Part shown: piece by piece, positions 33,024-45,086 of the stretch
Layout: every line of letters starts with the position of its first letter
Position numbering within the stretch: position 1 is the first letter of the stretch
DNA from: Hydractinia symbiolongicarpus
Taxonomy: Eukaryota; Cnidaria; Hydrozoa; Anthoathecata; Hydractiniidae
Assembly: GCF_029227915.1 (NCBI RefSeq)
Contig: NC_079876.1
Location: forward strand, 28,865,828 to 28,929,827
DNA: 64,000 nt
Direction of reading: 5' to 3'
Position numbers and translations under genes: made by a program
The notes under the pieces: generated by a model
Database searches by the model: none
What the model was told of the DNA's origin: nothing
The model's input: the letters and a program-made list of their open reading frames with translations, nothing else

Positions 33024-35632
33024 ATGGTTTCACGTTATGCGTTGGTAGCATGTTGGATATTTTTACACATCTTTAAAGGTAAGTCAAAACTTAGTGAACA
33101 ATAATTCATCACCATCCTGTTATTTTCTTCTGTTATTTATTTTGTTATTTATATGATTTTTATTTCATTTTACGAACTTTTTATTTCCACTAATCTAGGG
33201 GTTGGGAATTTTAAAAAATCCTGCTAAGTAAGCTTAAACTGCCCTTAGTAGTTCAATACGAAACGATGTCTCTATAAATTTACACTCTCGTCCCTCCAAC
33301 TGAAAACTTGTGTTAAGCCTGTGGTCGCAGTCGGTGTTGTTCATGATTTTATATGCGTGAAGTTACTCTAAGTATTCCCTAAGATTAGAAAATCTCAATT
33401 AGAACTTAGATTACCCTAATCCTTTCTTGGGTAGTAACAGACGGAGGGGCAGACAGTATGTGGTTGTCTCTAAAACCTAAAGTGCGAAAATAATAATGTG
33501 GTCGATAGAAAAACATTTTCGAAAAACATTCGTGATGCGATCGTCCCTTATCCGCATTTCAACTCCTTTTCTTGCATACACTGCTTGTGTTGTCATATCA
33601 CACCATAAAAATCTTATTTATACGTGAAAATAGGAAATTCCTTTTTATAGTGCTTCTAACGGATTATAGATTAACGTATTCTCGCTCATCCTCCCAATTA
33701 TGCAGTTGTTCAAGTCACTGCTCCATGACAAGGAGAGGTTTGGGACGAGGATTGTAAACCAATGCAATATTGTGTATTTGTTTAGATCTAGTCTTATGTG
33801 GCAACGTCACGAAAGATGCAAGAAACATTAAAGAAAATGCAAACGGTGCCACTGTTAAGTGGAATATCATACCAAGTAAAAACGAAATACTTGTCAACAC
33901 CCATGTATATCTCCGGCGAGAGCAGGGAGACACACTGGTTGTGACATCATACCCAATCGCCCTCGTAACATCCAAAGGTAACGAAATATTTGAGTCAAAA
34001 CTTTCAGCAAAATGTTACGTTAATCATGTCAACGCGACGAGTTTAAGAGATAAAGTGTATGAGCTAGAAATACGACGGTTGAAGGAGAATCGAAATCTGA
34101 CGTTTGTGTTGACGGGGTTTTTTCGCAACTTAAACGACGGCATTGTTCGTACAGATGAAGATGTGGCGATTATTATTTTAAAAGGTATGTGGAGTCAGGT
34201 TATAAGATATTGTTTACAAATGACGTCAACCATTTCCAAAATTTTTGACCCCTTTCCCTTCCCTTAACCTGCGACAACTTTGCTTTACCCCCACCCTTTA
34301 ATAAACGTCATCTTTTAAAAAAAGGACCCCATGGTCGAGATCATGCATATTTGTACTCAAGAGAAATTTATTGACTTCACGTGAACGAAAACACTTTCGA
34401 ACGAAACACAAAAATAGCAAGACGGAAGGATTTTTATATCCTATCGACCAAATTCAGTGAAAATATTTTTTATAAGAAAATTTTGTTGAATTAGAAAAAC
34501 TATGGTTTGAAAAAAAACTGTGAAGGTTTATATCAATAGTAGTGTCAGCTAGACTTTATTTGTGATCCACGCTTAAAAAAATGGCTCTCGCTGTGTGACA
34601 GAGTAGTCGGTCTGGAATTTGTTTTTTATATTCCTTTTATTAATATAGCTTCAACTGCAAAAAGGGAAAATCAGCTGAAAGCAATATTCAAATTTTAAAA
34701 AATTTTAGCCTTACCCCACAATCATGGACAAAGCATTGTAGACAGCAAAAAAAAATGTAATAACACCTCCGCCCGCCCCCGCCCCAAAACAAGGTTGATG
34801 TAAAATTTAGTCAACTTTGTTTAAGGAAGGGGGAAGAGCATTGTCCACAATTGACTTGTCCATGATTGTAGCCTTGATTTCAGTCTCTCAAGACTTTTCA
34901 TCATTCTCCACCTTAGTTGTTTTTTATAAAAATGCAAAGTCATTTTTTTAATCAGGTGTGGAAAATGTACAAATCTTAAAATGGGACATCATGTAAATTT
35001 ACTATTTTTCAAAAAAAAAAAAATTCTCCCTTGAACTTGTCAAACAAAGTGTACAAATATTCACAGCGCGTCTTCGGATTTTAGCTTATTTAGTTTGATC
35101 TAAAATCTTGTAGTACTCATTTTTGCTGACGTCTGCACACCCAAATTCCTCGATTTTTCCCACCTTTCCCGGGACCTGATTTTTCCATAACGCGGCATTG
35201 TAGAAAGTGCAGCTAGCAAATTTTTGATGCGTTAGTTACTGGGCTTAGTTACGCCGTTTGACCATTTCGAGAAAAGACATCCTTTTTCCAAAAAAAATGT
35301 CTGGAATTGTAGGCGTTACCATAACGTAGGTTATTGCGAAACTTTCTTCACGTTGTACATTTTTTATTTTAGGTGTCCTGGAGAAATCAAGGAAACTTAA
35401 TATAGTAAAAATCTTTGTAGCCACTTTCCTACCGTTGGTTATAATATTCGCCTGTTCGGTATGCTGCTGGAAAGCACGTCAGACGGCGCAAACTGTCGGC
35501 GTCGGCGACAATGTGCTAGAAAAAAACCCACCAGAAGTAACGCAAAAAGACTCGACTTCAGAAAAGACAGCATCTTTTCATATACAGCTCGAAGAGAAAA
35601 AAGGTAGCATAAGCTGCGAAGGTGAACTGTAA
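33024..35632 (+). CDS. Type I membrane protein with an Ig-like ectodomain (3 exons, 237 aa)
   Basis: Exons: 33024-33078 (signal peptide), 33786-34184 (ectodomain), 35373-35632 (membrane span and tail). Phase-1 introns with GTAAGT and GTATGT donors. Residues 1-18 are a signal peptide. Residues ~20-152 look like an Ig V-type fold: a Trp at 44, then YELEIRRLKENRNLTFVLTG, where LxIxxL and the aromatic-strand pattern fit Ig strands E and F. The canonical Cys pair is not in the usual places (Cys23, Cys95). N-glycosylation sequons lie at 25, 101 and 122. The span is ~162-183, with a Cys cluster at its inner edge. The ~52-residue tail is Lys/Glu-rich and has no Tyr, so no ITIM/ITAM. One Ig domain per exon with phase-1 borders is usual for Ig receptors. 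The layout recalls hydrozoan allorecognition (Alr) genes, but identity is not established. Confidence 0.65.
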
Positions 35633-35654
35633 CTAAAAAACAGTCAAATCACCA

Positions 35655-35815
35655 AGGAACCTTGGCTGCAATGGTTTCCAAACGAGGCGGAATCATAATG
35701 TTATTCAATTAGGACTGAATTGCAGTAGTATCCAAACTAGGCAGAACCATAATGGTATCCAATCAAGACTGAATTGCAATGGTATCCAAAAGAGGCATTT
35801 TAAATTGTAATGGCA
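35655..35815 (+). repeat. ~55-65-bp tandem repeat in the Ig-gene 3' UTR
   Basis: Three imperfect units with GAATTGCA.TGGTATCCAA followed by AGGC.GAA.CATAATG. They lie between the stop codon at 35632 and the AATAAA at 35895. Confidence 0.7.
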
Positions 35816-35894
35816 CATAGAGAAAAAGGTCTAGAGAATATTCTTTAAAGAGCACTTCGCGTGACTTTAGATAATTTTAAATATTTCGAAGCAT

Positions 35895-35900
35895 AATAAA
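35895..35900 (+). terminator. Poly(A) signal of the Ig-like gene
   Basis: AATAAA 263 bp after the stop codon. Confidence 0.5.
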
Positions 35901-37284
35901 ACCCGCCAGCTGTCATCAACAAATGTCAACAGGCTGATGCGTTTGAACATTGTAGACAAAAAGATTACAATTAGATGTTAATGTCCTGAGGCTAAAGGCC
36001 GAATTTACACGACAAAAGCCTCTCATACACTCATGACACTTGCTAATGACATTTAATATGTCTAACATGTGTTTGTTTATTATTTTTGCTACCAGTAGAT
36101 ATAGTTTTTAAGCGATAGGTGTTTATATGTGAGAATGTCGATATAAAACTTTGAATCAAAACAAAGAAAAATCCTAACAGTTTTTTGATCACTAAAATGA
36201 AATTAAAATCTATAAACATTTAAAACCTTAAAAATTTGAAAATACGATAAACTAATTTTGTATAAATGACACCGATATAAATAAATATATAAATATAAAA
36301 TAGACGAATTGATGGTTTAAATTATTACTAGATTCACGAATTTCTAGCAACTATGTAGCTACCTGAAGGGATCTCGCTCCCTTAACGTTTTTCACGTGCA
36401 AACCAATCCATCCGACTGATACTGTTCAGTAGGAATAACGTGTTCGTAGAAAATTTGACATAACCTTTCGAAAGTTATTTAAGGTGGTTTATCCCTCCCA
36501 AGGAATATTAATAGCCTATACATACAGTTAAGGTCTTCACAGTCCACCGTCCAGTTATCATTAGCAATAAGAATATTTTCAACGTGGTTGACTAAGAGGA
36601 GATTAGTAGGAGTCTAGATATAGCAAGGGAAAAACAGTGCATATATAAAGAAAGATTTTCCGTGATAAAGCAACATACGCGAACTACGTAATATTCACAG
36701 TAAATTAACTTTTATTGTTTGTTTTCTGTGTTTTTTAATTTATTTATTGTCATGCGTTATTAACTGTTTGAATTTATTTTTTCGTACTTTCATTTTGGAA
36801 TCAAGTTTTGAGATTTTTCGTACTAAGGAAAACCTGGTTATCGCACAATACTTCGTACAATATGACACATTTTTCTCCTTCTGATGTTTTTTGATTAGTT
36901 ATTTTTCTCGCCTAACTCAAACAAATATATGTCATAACGCACTCTGTACCATCCAATAACTTGTACTTATTCTTTCCGTCTCAAATTTCACTAAACCACA
37001 CAAAAGTCCTACAAGAGGAAAATTGTAAACATATCTTTGAGAGTTAGATTTACCATCCGTATGCAGCTATCAACAACATTTGTCTTTTCAAAAATTCAAT
37101 AACAAAAAGGAAATAAAAATTAGGCAAAACAAACACATAAAAACAATATATACATCTAACTTTACAATACTTTGTAACAACATGTCCTACTTCTTGCAAG
37201 CATAAAATTCCTGAATAAATTTTCTTAGAATTTAAAGACAATATAATAGTTTCGTCACCATTTGTTTTTCGAATGTTTCTCTTT
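35901..37284. other. Intergenic between convergent genes
   Basis: AT-rich, without recognised gene or repeat. It may hold a further 3' exon of the minus-strand coiled-coil gene (see the donor-like site at that gene's stop codon), but I could not identify one. Confidence 0.4.
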
Positions 37285-40200
37285 TTACTTACGTGAAGGC
37301 TTCGACACTGAATCATCGTCATCTAACGTCAAGTTTAATGACAGGTCGTCGACATTGTCATTTCTCTCGGCGATACTATCGTGAAATGTGTCTAAAATGC
37401 GAGATTAATTCAATGTTTTATGACGCCATGCTTAAGGTGAGTCAGTCTTAACAAGCAAGTAAGCAAGTAAGCAACAAAAACAAGCAAACAAATGAAACGA
37501 ACAAACAAATGAAACGAACAAACCAATCACCCGTATTATTTTTCGTATCTTTTACCAATTCTTCAGAATTCATTAAGTCTCCATCCTCTTCCAGATATTT
37601 GCTTTGCATGTCCAAACGAGCAAGTTGAGTGGCAAAATCATCCTCAATGAGCTTCCCGCTATTGGCTTTTTTACCCCTGCCTTCTAAACTTTCCAAAGAT
37701 AGATCCAAATCACTACTATATGACAAGGCAGTCAACAACTGACTATCATCCAAATAAGTTGAACTTTTCTTCTTACTACTCTCCAACAAAGAATTATCCT
37801 CAAGGTAGCTGGATGAATATTTTTTTCTTGCGCCATAAGGGCTAACATGATCGTCATCATTTTTTAACCAATCATCATCTAAAAATAAAAGAGTTTTGCA
37901 ATAAATTTGAGAAGAACACCATTAAATACATTCAGGTTACTATCAAAGTATTTTTTTTTTAATTATGTCACAGTTACAGAAATTTCATAAGGATTTTAAG
38001 ACCCAGTGTTGCACGTGAACGTTCGTTAAAAAACACATAAGTTCTAATGTGTTATAAGGGATCTAAAAAACGCCTAACAGTACATATACTCCTGTCTTTT
38101 GCCCGAATATGTTTTAGTAAGTTGTTTACAATTTTAGCTATCATTTTGATTTCCAAAAAAGCTTGTCTAAAGTTTTTTCAACGATAAAGTTGTCTACAAT
38201 TTCAGTTACCATTTCTATTTCTGAAATAGCTTTCCTAAAGTTCTTCAACGATATTTCACCCCAGCCCCTTATAACAAACACTTATACAAAAGTTTATAAA
38301 AGCCAATCAATAGTTCCTCGAGCAAAATACTTCAAGAACATTCAATTCAATTCTCCACTTTTAACACTTCCGCAGAATAAACAATATCTTACCATCAAAT
38401 CGACTGTACGGTGTCTGCTTTCTGCTTTTAAACTTCAATTTTGAATCTTGATTAGATCTGTAGCTTTCACGGTTTAAATCCACCACAGTGTTACTGAACA
38501 AATGAAAATTGTAAAAAAATCCGCCATGGAATCTTAATGGAATTAAATTTCGCGAAAAATAATTTTCGCAAAAATTACTTGAAAACTCGTTATTCGCTTA
38601 ACACCAATAAAGCAATTCTCGTGAAATTCTGGTTTGTTTACAGAAAATTTTGACACTATTTTTTTTCTTATAATTTAACGACGCCGTGAAAAATGTGAAT
38701 TTTTAGCAGTCTTTATATGTCTTCCATGTTTAAGTTTGGAACTCAAATCTTATAAAAATGGTTCACAGCGATTGCCAGAATAACTGACGGGTATTCTTTG
38801 CGCCATTTTTATTTTTATTTTCGAAACGTGTTTCACATGCACTAACCGTAACACACACTGACCTTATCTCCTGCAACTCTCTCCTTAAGTATCCCAACTC
38901 CTCCTCTCTTCTATCTCCGACCCTTTTCAACTGTCGCTGGCTGTCATTCACAAGGGACACATCCTAGCAAAACAAAAAGTGATGTCTTTACACACATCCT
39001 TACATCAATGATCATAAACAAATATGGTGGTCACCGAACCAAAAATGAAAAGTTAGGAGTATTTTTCAACATGTTAAGCATATTGCTTTATTATAAAAGA
39101 TAGAACAGTTTTGTTATCAACCTATAACTTATTAATTATAAAGCATAATATATTTCTACATACATATGGCACGTAGATATCATTAAACTTTAGTACTTTA
39201 CTTCTGACCGGTGAGATAATCTTTTTTAAGAAACAAATAGAGGTAATCCATGAACTAATTAAAATAATTAGTTCATGGATGGGTGTAAGTCCCTGTGTTA
39301 ATAAAAAAAGCTTCACGAGGTGTCTGTCACGCAAAATGGTAACGAAAGTAGCGAGAAGCATGCAATACGGGCGAACCCGTGGGTTTTCCACAGGCCATCG
39401 ACTAGTCTTAAATATATAAGACTAGCGATCACGCAACATTAAAAAAAAAGAATTTAAAAAAAACTTATAAATCAAACTTTTATAGGGACTATAAAGTTCC
39501 AAAACTTTCCAGGACTATTGATCAACCTGATCAATCTCTGTCATTGTTTCAAAAGTCAGGTATATGACAGTTGTCTGACCATCGACCATCTTGGAAGTAT
39601 ATTAGACTAGCTATATGCTGTGAACTTGGTGGGACCAATCATGCAAAATAGCGATTTACTACACTGAAATTTAACCTCTGGAATTAAGTTCTAATTACTG
39701 AACTACACAAACACAGTCAACTGAAAATTTAACTATTAATAATAGATAAACAACATACCCTTTCCACACTTTTAAATTTCCGTTCATATTCACGACTGTC
39801 GCGTATTGATATATGAAGGTCAGACTCAATCTTCACTGAAAACAAATCAGCAATTAGTTAAATATTTTAAGGGAATAATTTTCACGAAATCAAATTTAAT
39901 TTCCACAAGAACTAATTTTTGCGAAGTTGACAAGTCCCAATATTTCGCAAGAATAAAATTTTGCAAAATTCTAATTTTATTTATTAAGGCTTGAGACATA
40001 AAATAAAGATTGTTGAAGTAAATTATATATAGTTCTAAGTAAATCAGAAGAAAAATATTATAGTATAAATCGTTTTTCAAAAAGGAAAATAAATCCAAAT
40101 TTCGCAGAAATTAATTCTCGCTTTTTCCAAATAATTTTAGCAGGAACTAATTTTCGCGAAACTGACAAGAAATCTCAAAATTCGCGAAAATTAATCCACT

Positions 40201-43200
40201 TGAAGTCTTAGATCATGAGAGGTGCTTTTAGTTATATGAATGTAACTGAGAGAATCTTTGACCATCATCCAATGAGAGACACTTAAAAGATCCACATACT
40301 TATGCGCTGCTTCAAACTATCAACTTCTCTTCGTATGGAATCTGTCTCATCTTCAATCATTCTCTTCCTGATGAAAGAAGAAAGAGAAAATTAAATTAAA
40401 AAATGTGTTACTTTGTTTTATTGTTTCAGTGGGAATCAAACATCAACATGTAGAATAGGAACCAGCAGGCACGCCTTAACAACACCATCAACAAAAAAGT
40501 AGATATATAATTGATTTTTATGATTTTTCACAACTGGCATTGTCGGCAACAAACATATTTTCAAGGTTGATTCCATGTAAAGCACTGAGGCATGTGTGTC
40601 TTATAAAAAATATCAAAAAAACTAATCAATTACTGCACTTGGATGTCTCTGGAAAAATAATGCTCATTGTAGGTTGAATTATGTTTTCCATAATTATTAT
40701 TCAACATGGTACGCAAGCTGTCAATTTCACTTTGCAGTTCTCTTTGTAGCGATTCCATCTTTCGGTCAATGTTAAAGTTACTACTGCCTCTGATGCGATT
40801 TTCTAAATCATTCTGACGATCTTTCAGTTTTCGAATCTCATCTGATTGCACTTGGACAGTTTCACTCAAATGTGCTATTGTCTAAAATTACACAGTAAAA
40901 TTAAATATCTACCAACATTTAAAAAACACTGACTCTCACAAATGAAACTCATTTTGTTTGTACTTCTGAGAGTTTTCTTACATTTTTTTGCCAAACCTTT
41001 TCCGGCATTTACATAAAATCGAAATAAGTTTTATGCAATATACGAAGGTAATTTACATATTGAATCACAAGAAACGTCCTTTCATCCATGGAGATAAATT
41101 AAAAAAACTCCTTCCCAATGACTCAATCTATATATGAAACTTCACAATTGAACATACATAGTCAATTCCTTAATTTTCTGATTTTATCTTTTAGGCTTGA
41201 CAAATGAAACTATCAAAAGTTGTTTATGCATATTTAAGGCACCCTTTTAGTAAATATATACAACTTTATATATAACTTTTATATGAATTTTTCTAGGAAA
41301 GAGGCTCCACGGGGTGTTGAAAATATCATGTCATATATGTAGCTACATTATAAGAATTTTTATCAAATTTGCATCATAGATAACAGTAGCAATCTCACGA
41401 CCAACAAAAAAAATACAGAATTTTTATGGGGTATATAAAGTTCCATGACTCCAGGATTATTGAACAAAAACCCTGTTACCTTTGCCTGCATCTCCATTCT
41501 TTGAAATAACGACGTAACTAAACTAGTCTCTGATGTTTGAGATCTTGGCGAATGATTTTGTCTTGGACTATATTTAAGTCGTTCATATTTCTTTTCATTT
41601 CCCCTTAGTGGTGTAGAAAGATATGATGTCATTACATCTAAAAAATAAAAAGGTTGTGACATTCAAACAAAAGAATGAACCCTCAGCTTTTTCAAGAAAA
41701 GTTTGTTACATGTGTGGCAAAAACCACCACGAAAGTGTTTTAGTGTGTGATGCATTAGCTAACCTCTTCTAAAGTTTGAGATTCTTAAGGTTCTATTAAT
41801 ACCACACCTCCATAATTTCTGTCTATATCATGTTGAACATATCTCCGTAAAAGCCTTGAACCCAACATTTTATTTGGGTACCATTAAAGCTGGACCAGTC
41901 ACAAGGTGAGGATACAGTAATAGAGGGTGTTAAAAAGCATATAGTTACTTTAGAAATATGCCACCTTATAGTATAGTTTCTAATAGTGTCTATTGTGCAA
42001 TAGCTGTAGAGATTAGGGGGATCTAAACTATTGTAACATTTTTTTGCCGCTACACATGTTTGTTTTTATTAAAAAGTTGTAATGGTGACTATTGTGCGGA
42101 TGTTTGAGAGCAGTTCTTAACAATTTTTAGGTCGTTTAAACATGTTTAATTTTAAAATAACCTTCAAATTTAGTTTACTAGGTGTAACAAAACAAGAACT
42201 AGAGGTTAATTAACTTTTCAAAAGATGAATTCAATGATTGCATTTCACTGTTAAACGAGTTTTTCTTAAGTCATTGAATCTATATTATTATTTTTAAACA
42301 GAACAACATCAATTAAAAAAATAGTTAAATTACTAATTATCTAATCTGTGTGTTGTATATCTTATTTGTCAACAATCCAATCTTCGTAATTATAACTTTC
42401 TAGAATTCTATATTCAATTCTGCAAGGTAATTTATAACATTGTTACTTTTTATATTTTGTAACTGCACTTGTTATTAAAAAGAGCAAACCAGTGATACAT
42501 AGCTCTTCATAACTCTTGAAATAATAAATTGCATGCATGTATATTTTTGGCGAAAGAAGTTCATACTTATTTCGGACTGAAACAATTTTCTTTAAAATTT
42601 GATTGGTTAAAGAAACAGTTTTGTATTTTATTAGCAAAACAATAAAACACACATATATATTATATATTAACAATTTATAAATAAAAACAAAAGTGCAAAC
42701 AAACACAGTGATGCATTAATTTATCATTCTTTAATTTAAGAAAACAAAATTTAAATAATAATAATAATAATAATAACACCACTTACCTCTGCTTGGCCTA
42801 TCTTCTAACTTACTCTAAAATAAAGCATCCATAAAATACACATATATATTGTAACTGCAAATATTTTTAAGCTTTGAGTTATATTCTTGAATGGAGCTGA
42901 AAAATAACTAATATTTCTTAAATCTGAAGGAAAGATGGTTCATGTAGGAAACATTGGATAATTTTATAAGAATAGTTATAAACAAACTAGTTGGTGGCCT
43001 GTGGACACATTCAATTGCTTGCCCAACCTTTTTATATTGCATTTTATATTTCTTGAAAGACAGATGACATCTATAAGAGAATATCAAATTGCAAATGTAG
43101 TTTTGGCTTTAGTTGGTTTTATGCTGTTTTACATATATCACCTTTTGCAAACTGAAATCTGCTTACATAAGATTACATATATATTTAAACATGCATACCT

Positions 43201-43300
43201 TTATTGATGAAATATTTTTCTCAGTATCTTTTAGAATGGAACGGAAATCATCAGAGATATAAGTTTTCCTTGTAGTATCATGTGATATTTTTCTTGACAT
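37285..43300 (-). CDS. Coiled-coil protein of unknown function (10 exons, 445 aa)
   Basis: Exons, minus strand: 43300-43199, 42814-42787 (28 nt), 41637-41480, 40881-40634, 40367-40300, 39835-39759, 38963-38863, 38493-38393, 37878-37531, 37391-37285. All joins keep one frame (446 codons with stop). Residues ~1-90 are basic and Ser-rich. Residues ~95-265 form a long coiled coil (HLSETVQVQSDEIRKLKDRQ, LENRI, REVDSLKQRI, ELGYLRRELQEIR). The C-terminal third is acidic and Ser-rich (LESSKKKSSTYLDD, LDLSLESLEG, DDLSLNLTLDDDD). No enzyme domain or membrane span. The pattern fits a centrosomal, ciliary or cytoskeletal scaffold, but I do not recognise it. The stop TAA overlaps a perfect donor (CAC|GTAAGT), so an alternative longer isoform is possible. 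The start ATG lies 12 bases after an intron acceptor, so there is probably a non-coding 5' exon. Confidence 0.7.
37447..37525. repeat. AAC/AAG-rich microsatellite in the last intron
   Basis: Repeated CAAGCAAGTAAG and CAAACAAATGAAACGAA units between exons 9 and 10 of the coiled-coil gene. Confidence 0.7.
38530..38625. repeat. AT-rich TTCGCGAAAATTAATT dispersed repeat
   Basis: Contains AATTTCGCGAAAAATAATTT and TCGCAAAAATTACTTG. Related copies: about 565-665, 7130-7250, 39868-39975 and 40095-40205. No ends or target duplications could be defined. Confidence 0.5.
39246..39280. repeat. Perfect 15-bp palindrome with 5-nt loop
   Basis: ATCCATGAACTAATT, loop AAAAT, then AATTAGTTCATGGAT. Lies in the intron between exons 6 and 7 of the coiled-coil gene, just before a mini-Helitron. 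Confidence 0.85.
39330..39405 (+). mobile_element. Mini-Helitron, 5'-truncated
   Basis: CTGTCACGCAAAATGGTAAC, then GGGCGAACC, then a hairpin CCTGTGGA-like stem and CCATCGACTAG followed by T. The 5' TC end is missing. Intronic in the coiled-coil gene. Confidence 0.65.
39868..40205. repeat. Two adjacent copies of the AT-rich TTCGCGAA repeat
   Basis: 39868-39975 and 40095-40205 share AAGAACTAATTTTTGCGAA or GGAACTAATTTTCGCGAA, then CTGACAAG and a GCGAAAATTAAT-like block, in the same order. Intronic. Confidence 0.6.
42987..43075 (-). mobile_element. Degenerate mini-Helitron
   Basis: On the minus strand it ends with GTCCACAGGCCACCAACTAG followed by T. The hairpin is decayed, but TGCCCAACC, the TTTTTATATTGC block and GACAGATGAC remain in family order. 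Lies in intron 1 of the coiled-coil gene. Confidence 0.5.
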
Positions 43301-43904
43301 TTTACTTCTAAACTAGAAATTAAGTTAAACAAATCAATAGGAGAATGGTTTAAAAGTTTTTGCTCTGTGGTCACCCCTAACCTCATTTAAACATTTTTAA
43401 AAATTTTTGTTGCTTTAATTCCACTTGATCCTTCAGCACATAATAATTGCACTTAAGCCAGCAATTTTGCCCAGTTTCCACAACAGTTTAGCCCAAATAT
43501 TCTCCCGAAAACACCGTTTCACTGTCAAACCGTCACAGAAGAAGCTTGATTAAGCAAGAGCTACAAGATCTAAATTAAACTAAAGCTAAACCAGCAAAAA
43601 CTCACCTAAAATTACAAAATATGTCAGGTTTAAAGTTAGAAAAAAAAGACTGTGAAAAATTCAGCCTATACTTATGAAGAGGTGACTCTGTGAACGTCGT
43701 GTTTAGATTTTTAACCACTAACTCGTGAAATTTGAATTAAGTATACTTGTATGTATTGCTGGGAAGCATTTGTAAGGTATATAGGGTAGGCTTTCTGTAA
43801 ATGTATATTCAGAATAAAGTTCCATAAAGTTAAGGAACATTTAGACTCACTTTTGTTATATTTTATACTTAGTTGTTTCATTTTTTGATTATGTACAACA
43901 ATTT

Positions 43905-44244
43905 CTGATAGATAGATGTGCATAATGGCTAGCCTCACAAATATTGAGAGATATACCTTGTCTATTATTTCCAGGAGGGGCCACGGCTTAGATGGAGAGT
44001 CTTAAAGTATTTAATGCTGATTTTGAGCTACGCAGACCCAATTAGGGCCTGTGCTCTACTAGACAACTCCCGGCAACATTCAACAGTCCACACAGTGTGC
44101 CATCTGCCCATTTTCCCTCACATGGCTTGGGTTAACCCAGGGCTATGGTAACATTCACTTGTTCATGTTGAATCGCCATGAAGAGGAATCGAACCACGGT
44201 CTCCCGCACAGAGTACGAGAGCTATAACCACTAATCTACGGCTG
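43905..44244 (-). mobile_element. tRNA-derived SINE, copy 2
   Basis: In minus-strand sense the head reads GCCGTAGATTAGTGGTTATA with an A box. It is followed by a perfect B box GGTTCGATTCC, a unique body with GGCCCCTCCTGG and an ATCT-type tail. Matches copy 1 at 1-320. Confidence 0.75.
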
Positions 44245-44340
44245 CTGGCTATATCTTATTTAAATAGTCATTTTTATGACTAGCTATATATAAAAAGTAT
44301 TAATTTTCAAGCATTTGGCATGTTTGTAATAAACCTTTAA

Positions 44341-45082
44341 CCCTATTCGGTCCGGGGGGGGGCGGATTCCGCCCCCCCTGACGGTTTTTTTTTAATAACT
44401 CCTGATTGCTTTGTTATATGGCTATGATACTTACTGAGTTTCAACATTTATCTATTAGACACCTGCATGCTAATTTTTTAGGTCCCATACCTTTCAGAGG
44501 CTTTGATATTGGCCATTACTCGAAACTACCCCTAAAAATCTCTATGAAATCCTTATAATGGGGAAAATATAATAACTCCTGTTAGGATTATCCTTAGAAC
44601 TTAAAACTTGCAACATAACTTTGTTTCATCAAGAAGAATCATTTTGAATATTTTGAACACGTGACTAATCCGATTTCCCGATTTTGTCGGATTTTACCCG
44701 AAAATCGGAAAAAAACGGATTTTCGGGCAATTTTTGGCAATTTTTCATCCGATCCATGTAAAAACCGGAAAATATGTTAAATAACTTTTATTTAGCTTTC
44801 AGAAACTTCAAACAGAATGTAAAAATTCGCTCTAGAACAAAAGTAATTACATTTTAAGCAGATAGTGGCATTTTTACCAATTTTCAAGCTTTTGATGACG
44901 TCACAGAAAATGTGCTGACGCAAGCAAATTTTTTTTAGCGCCATTTTGTTCCTTTTATGACGTACTATAAGTGTGCCAAGTTTGATTCAATTTAAACAAC
45001 CCTATGAAAAGTTATTGAGGGGGGGGCGGAATCCGCCCCCCCCCGGTCATAGTATGTTCGAAAAACCCCGGACCGAATAGGG
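44341..45082. mobile_element. piggyBac-like MITE, long copy (742 bp)
   Basis: CCCTATTCGGTCC at the left and GGACCGAATAGGG at the right, flanked by TTAA at 44337-44340 and 45083-45086. Both sub-ends carry G/C runs around GGCGGATTCCGCC or GGCGGAATCCGCC, self-complementary blocks. The middle includes a CCGATTTTC/GAAAATCGG-rich part absent from the 321-bp copy at 18131. No transposase frame. Confidence 0.9.
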
Positions 45083-45086
45083 TTAA

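Noticed and set aside
43711-43938. 75-codon minus-strand frame
   Set aside because: Its 5' part lies in the SINE tail and no supporting feature was seen.
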